From contig CAIKMZ010000003.1 of NCBI GenBank assembly GCA_903828665.1, forward strand, positions 1-52,219: DNA of 52,219 nucleotides, written 5' to 3'. Shown here one piece after another: positions 40,480 through 48,614 of the stretch (its first letter is position 1; the number at the start of each line of letters is the position of its first letter). A program made the position numbers and the translations under genes. Source of the DNA: an uncultured beta proteobacterium (GTDB lineage Bacteria; Pseudomonadota; Gammaproteobacteria; Burkholderiales; Burkholderiaceae_C). Below the pieces are notes generated by a model, which was not told the DNA's origin, did not search any database, and saw only the letters and a program-made list of their open reading frames with translations.

Positions 40480-41550
40480 ATGACAAGCAGCCAAACCGAA
40501 GCGTCCGCGTTCCGGATCACCGTGCAGCCGAGCGCGCGCACCTTCACCGCCGACGCCGGCGAGACCATCCTGGCCGCGGCCATCCGCCAGGGCATCGGCA
40601 TGCCCTACGGCTGCAAGGACGGTGCCTGCGGCTCCTGCAAATGCAGGAAGCTCGAAGGCAGCGTGGTGCACGGCGCGCACCAGAGCAAGGCTTTGAGCGA
40701 GGAAGAGGAGGCCAATGGCTTCATCCTGAGCTGCTGCGGCGTCGCGCAGAGCGATCTGGTGCTGGAGTCGCGCCAGGTGACCGAGGCCGGCGCGCTGCCG
40801 GTGCGCAAGATGCCCACGCGCGTCAGCCTGCTGGAGAAGAAGTCGCACGATGTCATGCTGCTGCGCCTGCAGCTCCCGGCCAGCGAAAATTTTGCCTACC
40901 ACGCCGGCCAGTATGTCGAGTTCATCCTGCAAGGCGGCGTGCGGCGCAGCTACTCGATGGCCAACGCACCGCACACGCAGGCCGACTGCGGCGGGCTTGA
41001 GCTGCACATCCGGCATCTGCCAGGCGGCACGTTCACCGACCAGGTCTTTGGCGCCTTGAAAGAAAAGGACATCCTGCGCATCGAAGGTCCCTATGGCAGT
41101 TTCTTCCTGCGTGAAGAGAGCGACAAGCCGATCGTGCTGCTGGCCGCCGGCACGGGCTTTGCGCCGCTCAAGGCCATCATCGAGCACATGCAGTTGCGCG
41201 GCAGCACGCGGCCGACCACGCTCTACTGGGGCGGACGCCGACCGCAGGACCTGTACCTCGACGCCTGGGTCAAGGCCCGGCTTCTGGAGATGCCGCATCT
41301 GCGCTACGTGCCGGTCGTCTCGGACGCCCAGCCCGGCGACGCCTGGAGCGGGCGCACCGGCTTCGTGCACCGCGCCGTGCTGCAGGACCTCCCCGATCTG
41401 TCGCCCTACCAGGTCTATGCCTGCGGCACGCCACTGATGGTGGAAGCGGCGCGTGCCGACTTTGCACGCGCCGGCTTGCCACCCGACGAGTTCTACGCTG
41501 ATGCCTTCACCAGCGAAGCCGACAAGGCCGCCGATCTGGCCACGGCCTAG
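40480..41550 (+). CDS. Ferredoxin-type NAD(P)H reductase, AscD-like (CDP-6-deoxy-delta-3,4-glucoseen reductase family)
   Basis: This 356-residue protein has three parts. The first is an N-terminal plant-type [2Fe-2S] domain with cysteines in YGCKDGACGSCKCRKLEG and a later LSCCG. The second is an FAD domain with RRSYSMANAP, and the third is an NAD(P) domain with LLAAGTGFAPLKAIIEH. It passes electrons from NAD(P)H via flavin to the cluster. The AscD name comes from dideoxysugar synthesis, but in betaproteobacteria the partner is usually unknown. The ATG at 40480 is preferred (AGGA upstream) over 40402. Confidence 0.9.
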   Translation: MTSSQTEASAFRITVQPSARTFTADAGETILAAAIRQGIGMPYGCKDGACGSCKCRKLEGSVVHGAHQSKALSEEEEANGFILSCCGVAQSDLVLESRQVTEAGALPVRKMPTRVSLLEKKSHDVMLLRLQLPASENFAYHAGQYVEFILQGGVRRSYSMANAPHTQADCGGLELHIRHLPGGTFTDQVFGALKEKDILRIEGPYGSFFLREESDKPIVLLAAGTGFAPLKAIIEHMQLRGSTRPTTLYWGGRRPQDLYLDAWVKARLLEMPHLRYVPVVSDAQPGDAWSGRTGFVHRAVLQDLPDLSPYQVYACGTPLMVEAARADFARAGLPPDEFYADAFTSEADKAADLATA

Positions 41551-41583
41551 TACCGCACTCAACCGATTCACGAAAGAGAACCC

Positions 41584-42555
41584 ATGCACTTCAAGAAAAT
41601 CATGCTGAGCGCCCTGGCGCTGCTCGGCGCCTTTAGCGCGCCTGTGGCGCAAGCCCAGAACAAACCGATCCGCCTGATCGTGCCCTACGCCGCCGGCGGC
41701 CCGCTCGACATCACCGCGCGCGCGCTGGCGGAGCGGGTGCGCGACACGCTGGGCACCGTGATCATTGAGAACAAGCCGGGCGCCGGCGGCAACATCGGCG
41801 CCGACGCCGTGGCGAAAGCCGCGCCGGACGGCATGACCATCGGCATCGCGGCCACCGCAACGCACGCCGTCAATCCCTGGCTCTACGGCAAGATGCCGTA
41901 CAACGCCGCGACCGACTTCACGCCGATCACGCAGATGGTGCGGGTACCGAATGTGCTGGTGATGAACGCGGAAGCGGCACAGCGCCTGAACATCCACACG
42001 CTGGCCGAACTGATCCGCTACGCCAAGGCCAATCCGGGCAAGCTCAACTACGGCAGCGGCGGCAACGGCAGCGCCGGCCACCTGGCAGGCGAGATGTTCA
42101 AGCGCGACGCCGGCATCTTTGCCGTGCACATCCCCTACAACGGCGGCAGCCCGGCGCAGCTCGCCCTGCTCGGCGGCCAGGTCGATTTCAATTTCGACAA
42201 CCTCGCCACGGCCGCGCCCAACATCCGCTCGGGCAAGCTGCGCGCCATCGCAGTCACCACGCTGACGCGCTCGAGCGCCCTGCCCGATACGCCGCCGATG
42301 GCCGACACGCTCAAGGGTTTTGCCATCGATACCTGGTGGGGTCTGGTGGCGCCAGCGGCGACACCGAAGGATGTCGTCGCGCGTCTGAATCAGGCCTTTG
42401 TCGCGGCGCTCAAGGCGCCGGAAACCAGGACCCGCTTTGCCGCGCTGCTGGCCGAGCCGGCACCGAGCTCGCCCGAGGAATTCGGCGCGTTCATGAAGAG
42501 CGAGCGCGCCAAATACGAGAAGCTCGTAAAAGCCTCGGGCGCGCGCGTCGACTGA
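41584..42555 (+). CDS. Bug-family periplasmic binding protein near purine genes
   Basis: This 323-residue protein has a signal peptide (MHFKKIMLSALALLGAFSAP, cleavage after AQA at about 24). The Bug core follows: KPIRLIVPYAAGGPLDITARALAERVRDTLGTVIIENKPGAGGNIGADAVAKAAPDGMTIGIA. No TctAB membrane genes lie beside it. It is convergent with puuD, 13 bases apart, so it need not share a promoter with the purine genes. The ligand is unknown; a ureide or carboxylate is possible. Confidence 0.92.
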   Translation: MHFKKIMLSALALLGAFSAPVAQAQNKPIRLIVPYAAGGPLDITARALAERVRDTLGTVIIENKPGAGGNIGADAVAKAAPDGMTIGIAATATHAVNPWLYGKMPYNAATDFTPITQMVRVPNVLVMNAEAAQRLNIHTLAELIRYAKANPGKLNYGSGGNGSAGHLAGEMFKRDAGIFAVHIPYNGGSPAQLALLGGQVDFNFDNLATAAPNIRSGKLRAIAVTTLTRSSALPDTPPMADTLKGFAIDTWWGLVAPAATPKDVVARLNQAFVAALKAPETRTRFAALLAEPAPSSPEEFGAFMKSERAKYEKLVKASGARVD

Positions 42556-42568
42556 TGCGCAGCGGCGC

Positions 42569-43765
42569 TCAATCGATGCGGGCGCCGCCCTCGAACCACT
42601 GCTTGATCAGCGCGCGTTCGGCCTCCGTGATGCCGGTGGCGTTGTTCATCGGCATCAACTTGAGCACCACCGCCTGCTGGTACAGGTACTGCGCGTAGGC
42701 CTTCACGCTCGGCCTGGAGTCGAGCCGGATGTTCTTCATCTGCACCTGCTCGCCATGGCACAGGTAGCAACGCCGCTCCAGCACCGGTTGCAGTTCCTTG
42801 TACCCGACCTGCTGCACTCCGGCCGGCGTTGCTGACGGCGCCGGCGCCAACCAGACCATCAGCGCGACCAGCGCCGCGACACCGGCCAGCGCATAGCCCA
42901 GCGGATTGCCGTTGCGACCGAGCTTGTAGCCGTGGCGCATGACGAAGAACTGGCGGATCGCCGCGCCGGCAGCCATCATGCCGATCAGCACCAGCCAGTT
43001 CTGCGGATGGCTGAAGGTGAAGCTGTAGTGCCCGCTGAGCATGGCGAACAGCACGGGCAGCGTGAAGTAGGTGTTGTGCACGCTGCGCTGCTTGCCGCGC
43101 TGGCCGTGCGTGGCGTCGGCGGCCTGCCCGGCGCGCAAGGCCTGCACAACCTTCTTCTGCCCCGGGATGATCCAGAAAAACACATTGGCGCTCATGCTGG
43201 TCGCCAGCATGGCGCCGACGAGCAGGAACGCGGCTCGCCCGGCAAACCAGTGGCAGGCACCCCATGACGCGAGGCATACCAGCGCGAAAACGAGCACGCC
43301 GACGATGGCATCGCCATGCGCACGCTGGCCGAAGCTGCGGCAGATCCGGTCGTACAAGAGCCAGAACAGCAGCAGGAAGGACAAGGCCACGGCGATGGCC
43401 GTGGCCGGCGGCCAGTCCATCAGCGACTTGTCGATCAGGTAGCTGCTCGCGCTCCAGAGATAGCTGACGATGAACAGCGCGAAGCCGCTCAGCCAGGTCG
43501 TGTAGCTCTCCCAGTAAAACCAGTGCAGGTTGCCGGGCAACTGCGTGGGCGAGACATTGAACTTGACCGGGTGGTAGAAGCCGCCGCCGTGCACGGCCCA
43601 CAGTTCGCCGCTGACGCCCTGCTTCTTCTGCTCGTCATCGATGGGTGGCGTCAGACTGCTGTCGAGAAACACAAAATAAAAGGACGAGCCGATCCAGGCA
43701 ATGGCGGTGACGACATGCGTCCAGCGCAGCAACAGATTGGCCCAGTCGAGGTAATAGCTTTCCAT
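42569..43765 (-). CDS. puuD: Membrane urate oxidase PuuD with cytochrome c domain
   Basis: This 398-residue protein has an N-terminal membrane domain of about eight helices. It starts YLDWANLLLRWTHVVTAIAWIGSSFYFVFLDSSL and includes GFYHPVKFNVSPTQLPGNLHWFYWESYTTWLSGFALF. A C-terminal cytochrome c domain carries CYLCH (333-337). PuuD oxidises urate to 5-hydroxyisourate and passes electrons to the respiratory chain, avoiding the peroxide made by soluble uricase. The ATG at 43765 is chosen; a longer frame to 43837 runs into xdhC. It is 28 bases downstream of xdhC. Confidence 0.94.
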   Translation of the reverse strand: MESYYLDWANLLLRWTHVVTAIAWIGSSFYFVFLDSSLTPPIDDEQKKQGVSGELWAVHGGGFYHPVKFNVSPTQLPGNLHWFYWESYTTWLSGFALFIVSYLWSASSYLIDKSLMDWPPATAIAVALSFLLLFWLLYDRICRSFGQRAHGDAIVGVLVFALVCLASWGACHWFAGRAAFLLVGAMLATSMSANVFFWIIPGQKKVVQALRAGQAADATHGQRGKQRSVHNTYFTLPVLFAMLSGHYSFTFSHPQNWLVLIGMMAAGAAIRQFFVMRHGYKLGRNGNPLGYALAGVAALVALMVWLAPAPSATPAGVQQVGYKELQPVLERRCYLCHGEQVQMKNIRLDSRPSVKAYAQYLYQQAVVLKLMPMNNATGITEAERALIKQWFEGGARID

Positions 43766-43793
43766 GGATCCGCCCCTTGTTCGTGCGTCGTGT

Positions 43794-44600
43794 TCAGCGC
43801 TGCGGCAAGGTCTGCAATATCTGTGCCGCCACGGCAACCGCGATCACCTCGGGCGCCTTGCCGGGGATGCCGGCAACGCCGATCGGACAGGTGACGTGCG
43901 CCAGTTCCTGCGCCGTGAAGCCGCGCGCCAAAAGCCGGTGCGAAAAGCTCGCCCATTTCGTCTTGCTGCCAATCAGGCCGACATAAGGCAGATCGGCGCG
44001 CAGGCGCTGGCGCAGCAGACAGGCCGCGACCAGCTCCAGATCCTCGGCGTGGCTGAAGCTCATGATCAGCACGCGGCTGTCCGGCGCCAGATCCTGCACC
44101 GCCGCCTGCACCGGGTCCGAGTGCTCGGCCGTGACATTGGGCGGCAAGTCCGCCGGAAAGATCTGGTCGCGGCTGTCGATCCAGCTCACCTGCAGCGGCA
44201 AGGATGTGAACACGCGCACCAGGGCATGGCCGACATGGCCGCCGCCAAACAGCGCGAGCGGGGTGCGCTGCAGCGAAAGTCGCGCCCGCAGCGCATCGAT
44301 GTCGGCAGCGCCGACGCGCTCGAAGCGCAGCTGCACCTCGCCACCGCAGCACTGGCCGAGCGAGGGGCCCAGCCTGTAGCGCACGATCGGCGCGCCGCCG
44401 CTGCCCGACAGGCGCTGGCGCGCTTCGTCGATGGCCTGGAATTCCAGATGGCCACCGCCAATGCTGCCCAGCATGTCGGCGCCGAACACTGCCATCCAGG
44501 CGCCCGCTTCGCGCGGCACCGAGCCGCGCGTGGCCTGCACCGTGACCAGACAGGCGTATTCGACAAGCAAACGCATCAGGAAACCGTCACAAGTCATCAT
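43794..44600 (-). CDS. xdhC: Xanthine dehydrogenase accessory protein XdhC
   Basis: This 268-residue protein has the XdhC start ACLVTVQATRGSVPREAGAWMAVFG and the SIGGGHLEFQAIDEARQRL block. The C-terminal Rossmann domain is LALFGGGHVGHALVRVFTSLPLQVSWIDSR. YVGLIGSKTKWASFSHRLLARGFTAQELAHVTCPIGVAGIPGKAPEVIAVAVAAQIL completes it. XdhC inserts the sulfurated molybdenum cofactor into xanthine dehydrogenase. The xdhA/xdhB genes are not in this window. It is somewhat short at the N-terminus compared with other family members. AAAGG precedes the start. Confidence 0.93.
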   Translation of the reverse strand: MMTCDGFLMRLLVEYACLVTVQATRGSVPREAGAWMAVFGADMLGSIGGGHLEFQAIDEARQRLSGSGGAPIVRYRLGPSLGQCCGGEVQLRFERVGAADIDALRARLSLQRTPLALFGGGHVGHALVRVFTSLPLQVSWIDSRDQIFPADLPPNVTAEHSDPVQAAVQDLAPDSRVLIMSFSHAEDLELVAACLLRQRLRADLPYVGLIGSKTKWASFSHRLLARGFTAQELAHVTCPIGVAGIPGKAPEVIAVAVAAQILQTLPQR

Positions 44601-44716
44601 TACCTTTTGAAACCAAAATGTGCGACAAGCCGCCCGTTTTCGGGCAAAGTAGACGCCTGCGCTGTTGCCAACACTGTAGCGCGTGAATCAATCCATTTGT
44701 TTTCGGGAGACATCCG

Positions 44717-45256
44717 ATGAAGAGAGCACCGAAATCCCCCCGCACGTGGCGTGCCGCCGGCGCTGCAACCATTGCCGCCATCATCGCCGCCTGCGGCACC
44801 GCGCCCAGGCCCGTGCCACCCGTTGCCTCCGGCCCGAGCAACCCGCCACCGCCGGCGCCCGCAACCGGGGCCACGGCGGCCACACCGACCACCCGACCCG
44901 CAGCCATGACGCCTGTATCCAATGCCACCAATCCCCGCGACTATCGACGCGACGCGGCCAGCCACCTCTACAGCCAGAACGCGAACCGGATCTATCCGGG
45001 CAAGATGCCGCCCCTGCTTTATGCAATCGGCGTTCTGCAGGTCGAGGTCGACAGCCAGGGCCGCGTACTGAACCTGGACTGGATGCGCGCGCCGAAACAG
45101 GCGCCCGAAGTGATCGCCGAAATCGAACGCACCGTGCGCCAGGCCGCGCCCTTCCCCAAGCCCGTGCGTCTGGGCAAGGTCACCTACACCGACACCTGGC
45201 TCTGGCACAGCAGCGGCCGCTTCCAGCTCGACACGCTGACGGAAGGGCAACTCTGA
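44717..45256 (+). CDS. Putative lipoprotein with TonB-like C-terminal domain
   Basis: This 179-residue protein has a lipoprotein signal peptide (TWRAAGAATIAAIIAACG, lipobox IAAC) and a proline/threonine/alanine-rich linker (about 28-65). Its C-terminal domain, LLYAIGVLQVEVDSQGRVLNLDWMRAPKQAPEVIAEIERTVRQAAPFPKP, resembles the beta-alpha-beta core of TonB C-termini. It lacks the N-terminal TonB transmembrane anchor, so energy transduction through ExbBD is doubtful. GGGAGA precedes the ATG. It lies between xdhC and the 5-hydroxyisourate hydrolase gene, but a purine role is unproven. Confidence 0.8.
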   Translation: MKRAPKSPRTWRAAGAATIAAIIAACGTAPRPVPPVASGPSNPPPPAPATGATAATPTTRPAAMTPVSNATNPRDYRRDAASHLYSQNANRIYPGKMPPLLYAIGVLQVEVDSQGRVLNLDWMRAPKQAPEVIAEIERTVRQAAPFPKPVRLGKVTYTDTWLWHSSGRFQLDTLTEGQL

Positions 45257-45349
45257 GACTTTGCGGGACAGACCGCAGCTACGCGAAGCGAGCAAGCTCT
45301 GTCCTTAACTGACTTGGCTTGCGGAATAGGCAGCAACAACACCTCAGGC

Positions 45350-45418
45350 TGTCATGCCGAACTCGATCCGGCATCCAGTGCCACGCGCCATGGATTGCGG
45401 ATCAAGTCCGCAATGACA
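45350..45418. repeat. Dispersed palindromic repeat, full copy in inverse orientation
   Basis: This 69-base element starts TGTCATGCCG and ends CCGCAATGACA. It is the reverse complement of the copy at 35610-35681 with a three-base deletion and a few substitutions. It lies between the TonB-like lipoprotein gene and uraH, which converge there. Confidence 0.85.
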
Positions 45419-45443
45419 GAACCGAAGCACAATAACGAGAGGC

Positions 45444-45797
45444 TCACGACCCCCGATAGGTTGAATAGCTCCATGGGCTGACGAGCAGCGGAACGTGGTA
45501 GTGCTGCCCGGGCTCGGCGATGCCGAAATCGATTGACACCTTGCCCAGGAAATTGGGCTGCGGCAACTCGACACCGAGCGCCGCATAGTAGCCGGCCACA
45601 TCGAACACCAGCCGGTAACAACCGCGCCGCAAGGCATCCCCCGCGAGCAGCAAGCCATCCGGATTGCGGCCGTCCTTATTCAGAACCAACTGCTTGAGCA
45701 GCGTTGCCGAACCGCCATCGGTCGCGTACAGGGCGACCGCCATGCCCGCGGCCGGCGTACCGTGCATGGTGTCCAATACGTGGGTACTCAAGCCCAT
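45444..45797 (-). CDS. uraH: 5-hydroxyisourate hydrolase (transthyretin-like)
   Basis: This 117-residue protein starts MGLSTHVLDTMHGTPAAGM (catalytic histidine in STHVLD) and ends with the diagnostic YSTYRGS tetrapeptide motif. It hydrolyses 5-hydroxyisourate, the product of urate oxidase, to OHCU. The ATG at 45797 is chosen; the longer frame to 45836 would run through the palindrome at 45826-45837. It is divergent from puuE, with which it probably shares that control site. Confidence 0.96.
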   Translation of the reverse strand: MGLSTHVLDTMHGTPAAGMAVALYATDGGSATLLKQLVLNKDGRNPDGLLLAGDALRRGCYRLVFDVAGYYAALGVELPQPNFLGKVSIDFGIAEPGQHYHVPLLVSPWSYSTYRGS

Positions 45798-45825
45798 GGT
45801 CCGCCCCTTTTTGATGCAAACACAA

Positions 45826-45837
45826 AGTGTATACACT
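45826..45837. promoter_or_regulatory. Probable GntR-type operator between uraH and puuE
   Basis: AGTGTATACACT is a perfect 12-base palindrome. It is centred in the 58-base gap between the divergent uraH and puuE starts. TGTATACA cores are typical of FadR/FCD-type GntR regulators. No GntR gene is in the window, so the regulator would be encoded elsewhere. Confidence 0.65.
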
Positions 45838-45855
45838 CAGCTTGGCAGCGGCAAA

Positions 45856-46818
45856 ATGACCTCTTACGACAGCACACTCCCCTACCCGCGCGACCTCGTC
45901 GGCTACGGGCCCCATCCGCCGCACGCGCAGTGGCCGGCGCAGGCCCGCATCGCGGTGCAGTTTGTCCTCAATTACGAGGAAGGCGGCGAGATGAGCGTGC
46001 TGCACGGCGACGCCGGCTCCGAGCAATTTCTCTCCGAGATGGCCAACCCGCCGAGCTTCCCCGTGCGCCACATCAGCATGGAAGGCATTTACGAATACGG
46101 CTCGCGCGCCGGCGTCTGGCGCATCCTGCGCGAGTTCGAGAAACGCGGCCTGCCTCTGACGGTGTTCGGCGTCGCGATGGCACTCGAGCGCAACCCGGAA
46201 CTGGTCCGTTCGCTGCACCAAAGCGGGCATGAGATCGCCTGCCACGGTTGGCGCTGGATCCACTATCAGGGCGTCGACGAGGCCACCGAGCGCGAGCACA
46301 TGGCGCGCGCCATGGACATCATCAAGCGCCTGACCGGCGAGCGCGCGCTGGGCTGGTACACCGGGCGCGACAGCCCGAACACGCGCCGCCTGGTGGCCGA
46401 CTACGGCGGCTTCACCTACGACAGCGATTACTACGGCGACGACCTGCCGTTCTGGATGCAGGTGCGCAGGACCGATGGCAGCGTCGTGCCGCAGCTGATT
46501 GTTCCCTACACCCTGGACAGCAACGACATGCGCTTCTCGCTGCCGCAGGGTTTCGCGCAGGGCGACGACTTCTTCACCTACCTGCGCGACAGCTTCGATG
46601 CGCTTTATGCCGAAGGCGACCCCGCCGGCGAGAACCGCCCGAAGATGCTCAGCGTCGGCATGCACTGCCGCTTGCTCGGCCGCCCCGGTCGCATCGTTGC
46701 GCTGCAGCGCTTTCTGGACCACATCGAACGGCATGAGAAGGTCTGGGTCTGCCGGCGCATCGACATCGCGCGGCACTGGCGCAGCGTGCATCCGTTTCGC
46801 GAAACCATGACGCCCTGA
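45856..46818 (+). CDS. puuE: Allantoinase PuuE (polysaccharide deacetylase family)
   Basis: This 320-residue protein is of the cofactor-independent allantoinase type. It begins YDSTLPYPRDLVGYGPHPPHAQWPAQARIAVQFVLNYEEGGE, then GHEIACHGWRWIHYQGV and GWYTGRDSPNTRRLVADYGGFTYDSDYYGDDLPFW. MHCRLLGRPGRIVALQRFLDHI follows near the C-terminus. It opens the allantoin ring to give allantoate. The ATG at 45856 is chosen because it lies just after the divergent promoter; the frame extends upstream across uraH. Its stop is two bases before the next start. Confidence 0.95.
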   Translation: MTSYDSTLPYPRDLVGYGPHPPHAQWPAQARIAVQFVLNYEEGGEMSVLHGDAGSEQFLSEMANPPSFPVRHISMEGIYEYGSRAGVWRILREFEKRGLPLTVFGVAMALERNPELVRSLHQSGHEIACHGWRWIHYQGVDEATEREHMARAMDIIKRLTGERALGWYTGRDSPNTRRLVADYGGFTYDSDYYGDDLPFWMQVRRTDGSVVPQLIVPYTLDSNDMRFSLPQGFAQGDDFFTYLRDSFDALYAEGDPAGENRPKMLSVGMHCRLLGRPGRIVALQRFLDHIERHEKVWVCRRIDIARHWRSVHPFRETMTP

Positions 46819-46820
46819 AC

Positions 46821-48593
46821 ATGGCCATGACGCTGTCCGAACTCAATGCCGCCGGTCTGCCCGAGGCCGCAGCGCTGCTCGAAGGCCTGTACGAGAACTC
46901 GCCCTGGATTGCGCGCTCGGCGCTGGCGCAGCGACCCTTTGCCTCGCTGGCCCAGCTCAAGCACGCCATGGCTCGCATCGTCGATGCGGCCGGGCGCGAT
47001 GCGCAGGTCGCGCTGGTGCGCGCCCACCCCGAACTCGCGGGCAAGGCCATGGTCGGCAAGACCTTGACGGCAGAGTCCGCGCATGAACAGGGCAAGGCCG
47101 GTCTGTCTGACTGCAGTGCGCAGGAGTTCGCCAGGATCCAGCAGCTCAATGCCGACTACAACGCTCGCTTCGGCTGGCCTTTCGTGCTGGCCGTGCGCGG
47201 TCCGCGCGGCAGCGGCCTGTCGCGCCAGGAGATCATCGCGGCCTTCGAGCGGCGGCTGGCCGGGCAGCGCGATGTCGAATTGCAGGAGTGCCTGCGCAAC
47301 ATCCACCGCATCGCGGAGATCCGTCTGAACGACAAATTCGGCGTCGAGCCGACTCTGGGCAACGCGGTCTGGGATTGGCAGGAGGCCTTGAGCGTGCACA
47401 GCGACGCGGGCTTTGCCGAAAACAAGCAGCTCGCCGTCACCTACCTGACGCCGGCGCACCGCGCCTGCGCCGCGCAGATCGGCCAATGGATGCGGGAGTG
47501 CGGTTTTGACGAGGTGGTGCACGACGCGGTCGGCAACGTCGTGGGCCGCTACCACGCGGACCGGCCCGGCGCGAAGTACCTGCTGACGGGCAGCCACTTC
47601 GACACCGTGCGCAACGCCGGCAAGTACGACGGGCGCCTGGGCATCTTCGTGCCGATGGCCGCCGTGCGCGAGCTGCATCGCGCGGCACGGCGCCTGCCGT
47701 TGGGCATCGAGCTGGTTGCCTTCGCCGAGGAGGAAGGCCAGCGCTACCAGGCGCCCTTCATCGCCTCGAGCGCGCTGATCGGCGCCTTCGACACGCAGTG
47801 GCTGGAACAGCGGGACGCCAACGGCATCACGCTGCGTGAAGCCATGCAGGGCGCCGGCCTGCGCATCGAGGACATCCCGGCCTTGCGCCGCGACGCGTCG
47901 CGCTACCTGGGCTTCGTCGAGGTGCACATCGAGCAGGGTCCGGTTCTCAATGAACTGAACCTGCCGCTGGGCATCGTCACCTCCATCAACGCCAGCGTGC
48001 GCTACCTCGGCGAGATCACCGGCATGGCCAGCCACGCCGGCACCACGCCGATGGGCCGCCGGCGCGACGCCGCCTGCGCCGCGGCCGAACTCATGCTCTA
48101 TTGCGAACAGCGCGCGGCGCAGGACGCCGACTCGGTGGCCACCGTCGGCCTGCTCGAAGTGCCGCGCGGCTCGATCAACGTGATACCGGGGCGCTGCCGC
48201 TATTCGCTCGACCTGCGCGCACCCAGCAACGCGCAGTGCGATGCGCTGGTGCGCGACGTGCTGGCGCAGCAGCAGGCCATCTGCGCGCGCCGCGGCGTGC
48301 AGGTGACGCTGCAGGAAACACTGCGCGTGCCGGCGGCGCCGAGCGCAAGCGCCTGGCAGGCGCGCTGGGAGCGCGCGGTCGCGGCCCTGGGTTTGCCGCT
48401 TCACCGCCTGCCCAGCGGCGCCGGGCACGACGCCATGAAGCTGCACGAGCTCATGCCGCAGGCCATGCTGTTCGTGCGCGGCCAGAATGGCGGCATCAGC
48501 CACAACCCGCTGGAGTCGACCACCAGCGACGACATGCAGCTCGCAATCGAGGCCTTTGCCCTGTTGCTCGATGAACTCGCCAGCGAATCCTGA
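46821..48593 (+). CDS. Fused OHCU decarboxylase - allantoate amidohydrolase
   Basis: This is a 590-residue fusion. Residues 1 to about 172 are OHCU decarboxylase, with H69-P70 in RAHPELAGK, E89-Q90 in SAHEQGKAGL and an arginine in WPFVLAVRG. Residues about 181-590 are an M20-type allantoate amidohydrolase. Its metal ligands lie in GSHFDT (H259), KYDGRLG, FAEEEG and HIEQG, with a late SHNPLE, and HAGTTPMGRRRDA is also present. The first half makes S-allantoin from OHCU; the second removes ammonia and CO2 from allantoate. PuuE acts between the two. No ribosome site is seen; coupling to puuE is likely. All key residues of both halves look intact. Confidence 0.94.
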   Translation: MAMTLSELNAAGLPEAAALLEGLYENSPWIARSALAQRPFASLAQLKHAMARIVDAAGRDAQVALVRAHPELAGKAMVGKTLTAESAHEQGKAGLSDCSAQEFARIQQLNADYNARFGWPFVLAVRGPRGSGLSRQEIIAAFERRLAGQRDVELQECLRNIHRIAEIRLNDKFGVEPTLGNAVWDWQEALSVHSDAGFAENKQLAVTYLTPAHRACAAQIGQWMRECGFDEVVHDAVGNVVGRYHADRPGAKYLLTGSHFDTVRNAGKYDGRLGIFVPMAAVRELHRAARRLPLGIELVAFAEEEGQRYQAPFIASSALIGAFDTQWLEQRDANGITLREAMQGAGLRIEDIPALRRDASRYLGFVEVHIEQGPVLNELNLPLGIVTSINASVRYLGEITGMASHAGTTPMGRRRDAACAAAELMLYCEQRAAQDADSVATVGLLEVPRGSINVIPGRCRYSLDLRAPSNAQCDALVRDVLAQQQAICARRGVQVTLQETLRVPAAPSASAWQARWERAVAALGLPLHRLPSGAGHDAMKLHELMPQAMLFVRGQNGGISHNPLESTTSDDMQLAIEAFALLLDELASES

Positions 48594-48614
48594 ACCTTCA
48601 CGGACGACTTTGCC

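Noticed and set aside
40165..42129. Minus-strand open frame of 654 codons across AscD-like and Bug genes
   Set aside because: It crosses three real genes and shows no domain.
46605..48503. Minus-strand open frame of 632 codons antisense to the UraD-AllC fusion
   Set aside because: Same codon-bias effect. No domain, start site or ribosome site, while the plus strand encodes an intact two-domain enzyme.
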